A stretch of 64,000 bases of DNA from the NCBI GenBank assembly GCA_020698575.1, contig CM036244.1, positions 25,340,034 to 25,404,033 on the forward strand, given 5' to 3'. The translations under genes were made by a program, and so were the position numbers. This document shows positions 38,901 through 47,900 of the stretch, piece after piece (positions within the stretch are counted from its first letter, which is position 1; each line of letters opens with the position of its first letter). The notes under the pieces were generated by a model, which saw only the letters and a program-made list of their open reading frames with translations, made no database searches and was not told where the DNA came from. Origin of the DNA: Bostrychus sinensis. Lineage: Eukaryota > Chordata > Actinopteri > Gobiiformes > Eleotridae.

Positions 38901-41900
38901 TTTCATTGCTGTGGAAGTAGGGGTCTCTATTGTCATGTTGAAAATATGTAGAGAAAATAGACAAATTGAATGAGATCTAATCCTGGATTAACACTCTTTC
39001 TGTGACCTTGAGATCTAAATCTAGTTATTATAATCCATCCCTGATAATCTGAAACCGTATAGGCATCAAACATTTTTATAGCGGATTGTTGCTACTAATT
39101 GCTTGGGAGTCCAGTTTACTCTTTGTGCTGGTTCAAAGCCTGGGAAAATGGAGAGAGTTGCGTCAGGAAGAGCATCCAGCATAAAACCTGTCCCAATTCA
39201 ATATGCGAATCACTACTGGCTTGGAACCAGATGGAATGGATTACCCCCAATAAGGAGCAGCCAAAAGGAAAGAAGAATAGGGCATGGATGTTGCTTTTCT
39301 ACAGATTGACTTGGTGTTTTTCATTTTCCTCAAATCATTTATTGATGTGGCTAAAATGGAGTAGTAACTCTAATGCAAGTTGTAGACTATAGCGAAATTG
39401 TTTAAATTGGTTGATTCACCTTTTTTGGATCATAAAACTACTATATGTCCTTATACATGTACAGATGGAGTCCAAATGCCAGCAGGTCCAGGAGCGAGCG
39501 GAGCACAGGGAACAGGAGCTTCTGAGCAGAGTGGCTTCTCTGGAAGAGACCGGGCTTCAGGCTGAGAACCAGGTCAAAGAGCTGAAGGAAACCATCTTTG
39601 AACTTGAGGACCAGGTGGAGCAGCAGAGGGCAGTGGGCCTGCACACCAACCAGACTGTGCTGGACATGGAGAGTATGTTCTTCATCTACTGTATATAGTG
39701 TGTGCATACTCTATATTGTGTTCCAAATATGTCCCTACTTTAGCATCTGGACAAAGCATTACGGTGAAATGCAGGAGAGAGTTTGTCTTATAATTTACTG
39801 CTACAGACCAGAATCACAATCTCTGCGCTAGATGGGAACTGTGTGTGCCTTTTGACTTATTGTATAGTACTCTTTGAGACCTGAAACAGTTTGGCTTTGC
39901 AGATCTTGTGAAGAAATTGGAGGAGCAGAAAGCTGAATCAGAGCGACAGATGAAGGCTGTAACTCGACAGATGAAGGTGAGAACTGGATTAGTAATTCAA
40001 CAACATAATAAACAGCTGGCATATTTTTTTATTTATTTAAACATACTACATTCCCACTATTCATTTATTGTTCCTCTCCTCTTTGACATCTGACCACTTA
40101 ACATTGTTGCAGTGCCATTGTCTCACAGTAAGGTGACCTCACACATGCACACAGTTTGTGTTCTTTGGCAGGGACTGACTTTCTCCATGGTTTTCTTCCA
40201 TGGACACCTCTTGTGTTTGCTTTTTTAGAAACACATTATCAACAGAACCAGACAGTGTTATCATGGAGTTGCGTCCTTAATAATAATTTAGTACTTCGTA
40301 ACCACGAGCCAGGACTCTATTAGGAGCATTATTTTCACAAGCTTATGAAATATTTAAATTTCCTGCCAATCTCCAGACAAATACGCTATTGACAATACAG
40401 TATTTTCCTTAAAATATTTAACAGATAAACAGAAAATTGATTGGTGTTTCTGCAAACCAAAGCATTTGTACTACAATTACATTTTTTGGCAGCATCTGTT
40501 GGCAACATTTTTACAGCCATAGAGAGACATACTTTTCTATGAACAATTCCAGAAGAAACTCATCACAATGAGTTCACTTGCGATACGTGGGAGTAAAATT
40601 CATTAATAAAAAAATGAATGAGCTTCACTTTTAGCAGTCATTTGTCCAAGTTATGGAGCCCCGTGTTTCCCGCAGAAAATTTGTTAATGAATGTGGTATA
40701 GCCAACTCATAGTGCCTCCAAATTGTGAACCTTTATAGTTAATGCGACTTTTACGTCCCACTTACAATACCAAAAACTGTTAAGTTAACCTGAACGGTCC
40801 ATCACAAAAGCATGAAAATTGGGCTTTGTGGGAATAAACTAAATGTACATATTACTTTGTATAGCATATATTGAATTGTAGTGGTAAAGTGGTAGATGCT
40901 TATAGCCCAAGTGGCCACCTTAAATATCAAGTGCTAGGGGAAACACTAGACCCTCTACATAAAAAAAAAAATTAAATAAAAAAATAATAAAAATATATAT
41001 ATTTTTATATCACACCTTCACAATACTCAATTACATTTGCCACTGACTAAATTTCCACCTTTGTCCTTTTTCTGTTTCAGGATGAGAAGGAAGAGTGGCG
41101 TCGTTTCCAGGCGGACCTCCAGACGGCTGTAGTGGTGGCCAATGACATTAAGGTTGAGGCCCAACAGGAGCTGCGTGCACTGAGGCGGCAGCTGCTGGAG
41201 GAGCAGGAGCGCAATGCTAAACTCACGGAGGACCTGGAGGCACTGCAGGGAGTCAGGTATGCCATCTTTGATTTTCTTTTCTTTCCTGGCCTTTTCATAT
41301 ACAACCTTTGTGTAGCAGCAGGTTCCTATACTAAATACAGTAGAGATCTAAGATACCCTAGAGCTTTGCCAAATTCCCATTCAGAAGTTATTCTAGTTAA
41401 TTTATCTAAAGCCATTTATATTTTACTTGTATTTATAAATCAGTCCAGTTAATTGAATGGGATTTGGCTGGCTGCGTTGGTTCATAACTATTTTCTTGCA
41501 ATACCTCCCTCTGTGTATCCTACTTTTTCAAGCTACTGCCTGTTCGTTCTGTTGTCCTCTTCACTGACCACTGCACTGTAGTAACACCCTACACCTACTG
41601 TTTACTGACACTGTCATATGTCAAAGTGGTGGCAGACACTGTGGTGATGCAGCAGTTTAAGGGGGCTATATTATGCTTTTATTTATCTTTTTGAATAAAT
41701 CTTGGTCACCTCTAGGACAGCATTGCATGTTTTACAACCTTGAAAAACATTATTTGACTAAAAGAAAGCTTTTCTTGTAATGTAACTACAGCCATAAAGA
41801 AACAGGTGAAGAGACCAGCAGAATCCTAGAAAAAGAGCTGTTTATCTCCTTGAACTTTTGGTATGATTTTACTACAAAATGAAAAATAGATTTGATGAAT

Positions 41901-44900
41901 CAGTGGAAACAGAGATAAGTGAATGAAAGCAGATTGGATGTAGAGGGCTTCTTGATCAGTCACTGCTTCCTGGAGTGGAAAGGGGGGGTTCGTGGGAGGG
42001 GCGGTGGTTTGTGGGGCCGAGCGTTCTGAGGCCGTGGCAGAGAATATATGATTACTTAAGTATGAATAAAACAAAACACAACTCCAGGTATGTTTTTGAT
42101 GAGGGAACATTATAACATGGTAGAAAACTCAAAAAAGTCGATGTTGCATAATATACCCCCCTTTAATGTGTCCAGAGGAAAAAAATTTAGTTTTTTTTTT
42201 GTTTTGTTTTTTTTATCAATGTACCTCAGTGTTTTTGACTGTTGTCCTTTTCTCATCTGATTCTATGTAGTGCAATGTTTATGTTGAGTTGTGGTACACA
42301 AACCAGAATTCACACCAATTCACACCAAAATGTAAATCATCATAGAAGATGACCTAAAGAGGTTTTAAAGCCAAATTCTTGAATTAAAAATAGTTAGTAT
42401 GACGAATTGGCGGAGTTCCCGAGGCTCTCAGTTGCTCTGCGTCGCTCCCCTCGTCCAGCAGCTCCCTGTGATGTCTCTGTCAGAGATGTCCCTCTGAATG
42501 GCCTGTCCTTGTCCAGCACAGGTGAGTCCCCTCCCGGCCCTAGGCTGACCCTGCCCTGTGTGCTGCTGCTCACTGACTCTACTGTTTCTCTGTCTGGCTT
42601 TGTGTTCTGCTTTGACCTTAGACCTTTCCCGTTTGCCTTCCCTAACTGGCTGATTGCACCTTCAGGCCTCCCCTTTTTTCTTACTGGTTTGCTTTGCCTG
42701 GTCTTTCTAAGCTGCTTTTTAAGTAAATGTATCTGTCGCCACCTGCTGTTCTTTAAAAGAATAACCTCTTCTGTTTTGGTGAAATCCCAGGATGGCGTGC
42801 ACAGCATGACTGGATAAACTCATGCTCTGCATCATCTGCTTCAGATACATTTCCTCAGTCTCCGTCAGCAGGAGATTTAGTCAGTCTGACAGAATGACAT
42901 CTGCATGAAGTAATAGGAGTAACCAGGAGTGCACAGAGGTCTGCTTAGGAAAATAACATCAACATGTTATTTTAGCCATTGATTTGCTGTGTATATTAAA
43001 TGACTTGAATTAAATGTAAGAAATGTGCTCTAAGCTGCTTCTGAACACAAGGCGGTACACACAGTAAGTTACCTTAATTGTTCTTGTCTTCTCAGGAGAA
43101 GCACCGGAGCCACTTTTGAAACCAAGACAGCAGTGGAAGGACACTAGACTCAGCGCCACCTCAACTTCATGACAGTGTTATATTTGCACTTATTTTGTTT
43201 CTGTCATTGAAATGTAATTTGCAAAATGTATGCCATTCAATGCCATAGTGACCACTTGACCCAATATCTGGGTTGGTTTCAATCACCTTACTTTTAAAAA
43301 CAAGTTTAAAACCTTTTGTTTTCACTGAATGTATTTTGTGTACTTTTCTTAAAGTATGATACATTTTCAATGACAGCCCTTATAGTATCAATCATCTGTT
43401 GTGCCTTGAACAAAAGAGTGGTAGTAGTGACAACCACCACTAATAATCTGCAAATCGAAGTAAAAAGTGCAAAATATGACATCTATAGTGATACTTGTCA
43501 AAATCAGGACTATTAACAGATACACATATACACAATGATGTATATGACCAAATAGTTTAAAGTGTGTAATTTTTCGCCACTAGGTGGCACTCTGAAAGCT
43601 CAATAAACTTCAAAGCAGTCTCATAGGAATATAACAAGGATAATGCCACTTTTAGGACTAACTCTCCTGGTTATTTTATACAGTGAGGTAAACTGTAATG
43701 AGACATTTATAATCTAAATTTAGTTTAAGCTTAAACTAAAAAACACTGCCATATTGTCAGTCGATTAGAGGTTGTTAATTTCAGGTACTACCACATGTTG
43801 TAAATGTCACAAACAGCTGGACCTAGTGATGGTGTTGGACCTTGGACCACAAAGACCAAAAGACTGTGTATCAGAAGTGTCTCATATGAACTTTTGAACT
43901 CTTGTCAAAATGACGCGATCTTCATAATGTGTCTGCCTCAGAGAGATTTTTATTGTTCTGAGGTCAAGTGAGTCAGCAAAGTGTCACTGCATATTTGTAT
44001 GTGACCAAACACATTAAGACATTAGGATGTCTCTCCCTAAATGTATATAGATAGATAGATAGATAGATAGATAGAGGGAGAGACATATGTACATGTATAT
44101 ACATACATACAGTATATGTGTACATGTGTGTACGTACAGCCCCACTGTAAGAACCATTTCAGATGGTAATATAATGCTGTTGGTTGTGTTCTCATTTTGT
44201 GCATTTTGTTTGATTTTTGTTTTTTGTTGTTTTTTTGTTTTAGTTTCTTTTTTTTTTTCTTTTCTTTTTTTTTGACAGAATCTCTCAGGTTCTTGTCTTC
44301 TATTGTGAAAGTACACAGAAGCCATATTGTACCAGAGTATTCTGGTTCTCAGATATCACATGAAGAAATCTTTAAAACTGTCCTCTGTTTTAAGCAATTT
44401 AATTAACAATAGAGAGAATGGGATTTTTATTTATTCTCCCTGGAAAGACTGTTGAGCTCCAGCCTTAGGTGTGTAATGACAATGATGGTGATGAATGAAT
44501 AAATGAGTTTTCCACTTCAGCTGTGGTTGTGTCTCCTATCTGCAGACAACTTTCAAAGGTAAGTGGGGGAGAAACATTGGTTTATTGTCATGTCTTCCTT
44601 GTTTGACACCGATAAAGACAAATGTAATCTCTTGTTCAATAGCTTGTGGTCCAACGATCACCTGGAGAATTGCAATGAGAATCCTGTAATGATTGGTTGT
44701 TTACAGGCACGTCTCCACTGACTAAAATCACATGTTCTTATGTACCTTTTTATCTCCTGGATTGAGTGAGTAGATAACCCTCTGTGTGAGACTCTCTATG
44801 TCCATTTTGTCTCATCTATCCAGCAGGTCCCAGGGCGACGAGAAGAGAGCATCCGAGTCTGATAACAAGCGTAACTGGTGCGGAATCTCAGTGATCCAGG

Positions 44901-47900
44901 CCACGCCTGCTGCTGACCCCAGCAGAGAGGACCTTGCTGACTCTGAGCCCGGAGCTACTGTCAAATCCCTCATTAAGTCCTTTGACACAGTGGGACAAAG
45001 TGAGCACAAACACACACGCATAGGTACAAGGAACACCCATCACAGAGGTGTAACTGGAGATGGCAGCAGCTGGTCAGATGTCCAGTGTGAATACCTGTCA
45101 TGTCTGTCTATGTATGTGGTATAAAAGGCAGTGATGACACTAACGGCCCGGGCTGAACTCAGACACATATAAATGATACACACACTGTTGAATATATAAA
45201 TAGAAGGCCTTAATGTGGTATAAAAAGCATGATTACAAGAAATACATTGTTTTCTATTCAAAGCAGACAACTGGGAAGTATCCATTTAAGTACCCTTGAA
45301 ATTTAGATCACTTGGCAGTTGACAAACAAAATGATATGTGTGACTGTAAATGTGTCTGTAAATGTCAACCCACAGGAATGAGCCAGCTTAAAGACCTCAA
45401 GATGTTTTTGAACAAAGGCTTTAACTTCACTTACTTAAAGTGAAATCATTTACAACTGGAGGAGGTTGTAAATTATATGGATAAAAAGAATAAATTAATG
45501 GTTGGGTTGTGCAGTATTTGGTGGCATTTAGTGGCCAAATAGCAGTTCCACACCTCTCACCCCTTTTAACATGATGCACAATGGAATGGCACTCAAAAGT
45601 CTGTCACTAGCAGATTTAGTATAGTTTTGATTTTGAGCTAATTTGAAGCTTAAACATTAGTTTATTTATATGAAATATTAAAACTGAATTTAAAATACAT
45701 GCATCATAAAGGTTGTAGTAAAATAAAGATCAGGAATAAAACTGAGAACTAAGAACCACTGCCTTAGTTGACAGTAAAACTAATAAAATTGTGCGAGAGA
45801 AACATTGCGCTATTCCTTCCACATAGTGTAGTTTGTCTGGGCTGCTGTTGAAAAAGGAAGTGTTGCAGAACTTCCACTGAGTTCTATAAATGTTTAAATT
45901 GCTATTGTCCAGCTGAGAGCTGACGCCATTATACATAACTTTGTTTTAAATGCTCCGTTTTGTATAGCACAACAAACTGTTGCACAATCAACCTTCAACA
46001 TAATGACATTGTCAGTGTTGCAATATAGACATCATGTGTTAATTCTGTTGTAATTTCTAAACAAACCTATATACAGTAGGTACATTCAATTAAAACATGG
46101 TTGAAACATGAATAATTCTGAAATCATTCTTACATAGTACAGACACACGACATCAAAAGTAATTTAAGATGATAAAGAGTTATGACATTTTTTTTCTAAA
46201 ACAATGTAATATGTAAAATAATATAAACTCCACTGCCTTTCACCACCCATCTGTCATGTGATATTCAGCTTTTTGTTAAACAGAATGCCTCATGTGACTA
46301 ACCAGGATGTGTTTCTGTGTTTTCAGATGGTCTAAGCCACACATTACAAATGCCCTCATCACAAAGAAGCCCTTTGAGTGGAATCCCTGTCCGTACTGCA
46401 CCTGCTGCTGCCATCTCTCCAATCCAGGTATAATACTCATCCCTATGTAAACTCTAAACCACTTAATACAAAATCCAATAATATTTTCTGTTCTTTTAGA
46501 GGCACTCATACATAAAACCACTGTCAAAGACACTGGAAAAGCGAATCAACCTTGGAGAGTTCTCTCGTCATCATGGTATGCTGCTCAGAGGCGATTCAGG
46601 ACATAGTTATGCTGTACAAATGATATTATTGCAAGGCCTGGAAGGTCCAGTTCTGTGTAATTGAATGACTCAGAGGTTTTGTGAAATGAATAAAGGCCCG
46701 TATGTCAACTGAGATCAGGTTACGCAGAAAGAGAAGTTTAATTAAAATACGCAAGAGTGGACTATTGTTGCATCAGATTTTTTTTTTTACATACATATTG
46801 AGCATTTTGTATTAAAGGTACATTACCCAAAAATACCTACTTAGCAACTACTAGATATAGACAGTTGTGCATTAGCCACATTGTCTTTTAGCAACAGCCA
46901 CTAATGTTGACCAGTAATGTACACATATTATGGTCTCTTTTTTTTTCTACAGTGATACTTTACTACAGATAATACTATTAGGTGATTAATATGGATGCAA
47001 CTGTATGGAAATTCTAGGGGAATACTGATGTTTAAAATAACAGTTTGGCTGATAACGGATACCAGTATCAACCATATTTCTTTACATCTTTTGATATTAA
47101 ACACATGTTTCATTTTTCCATAAATGAAACAAAGAAATCAGTTTTAAATCAAAAAGATTTCTTTGAAAGACTTGTTCAAATCCCTTCTAGATATACCCGT
47201 TGTGATTATTTGCACAACAGATTAACATCACCAACTGTGTCAGTACTGATACTTTTCTTTTCTGAGCAGGAGATAAATTGTCCAGTTGTGGAGAAGACCT
47301 GAAACCTAGCAGCTTGATGAGAAAGAGTCCATCTTTGGAGTCGGTGATCAAAACTCCTGCCACTCTGAGCAGCCACACAGCTTTCAGCTACCACCGAGGC
47401 AACAGCAAACTGAGGTGATCTATAGGTCACATATTGGCCCCTAAACATCATCCTTAAACTAGGGCACACTCACATAATCTTGTCTTTACATCAATAACCT
47501 AAATGTCACCACACACAGAACCTAGTGCAGACGCTGGCACGTATCTTGTTTGCTATGGTTTAGGCCGGGCTTATGACCTAGTTGTGTTATCTCCACCGAT
47601 AAACACTCCCACAGCATATGTGCCACTGGCCTTTCTGTGCCTCACACAGGGGCAGCAGTGACCACTTGTCTGCCTTATTTGTCCCCAAAACAACTCTATT
47701 TAACATTTATTTTGTCATATTACTGTTGTCATGTCACAGTATGTGACCTTTTATTTTAGCCAAAACTAAACTGAATTGTTTTGCCTTAAATCACCTTTAT
47801 TTCAATAAAAATCCTCAAAAACATGATGCAAGAGTTTTTCAGTCACTAACTTATATAAATTATTATATATATTATAAAGCTTTATAAGATGAGTTTGAGG

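Noticed and set aside
42398..42483. A longer version of the microexon starting before 42484
   Set aside because: Upstream AG dinucleotides lead either to stop codons or to a poor pyrimidine tract. The acceptor at 42482-42483 has the right phase and a good tract.
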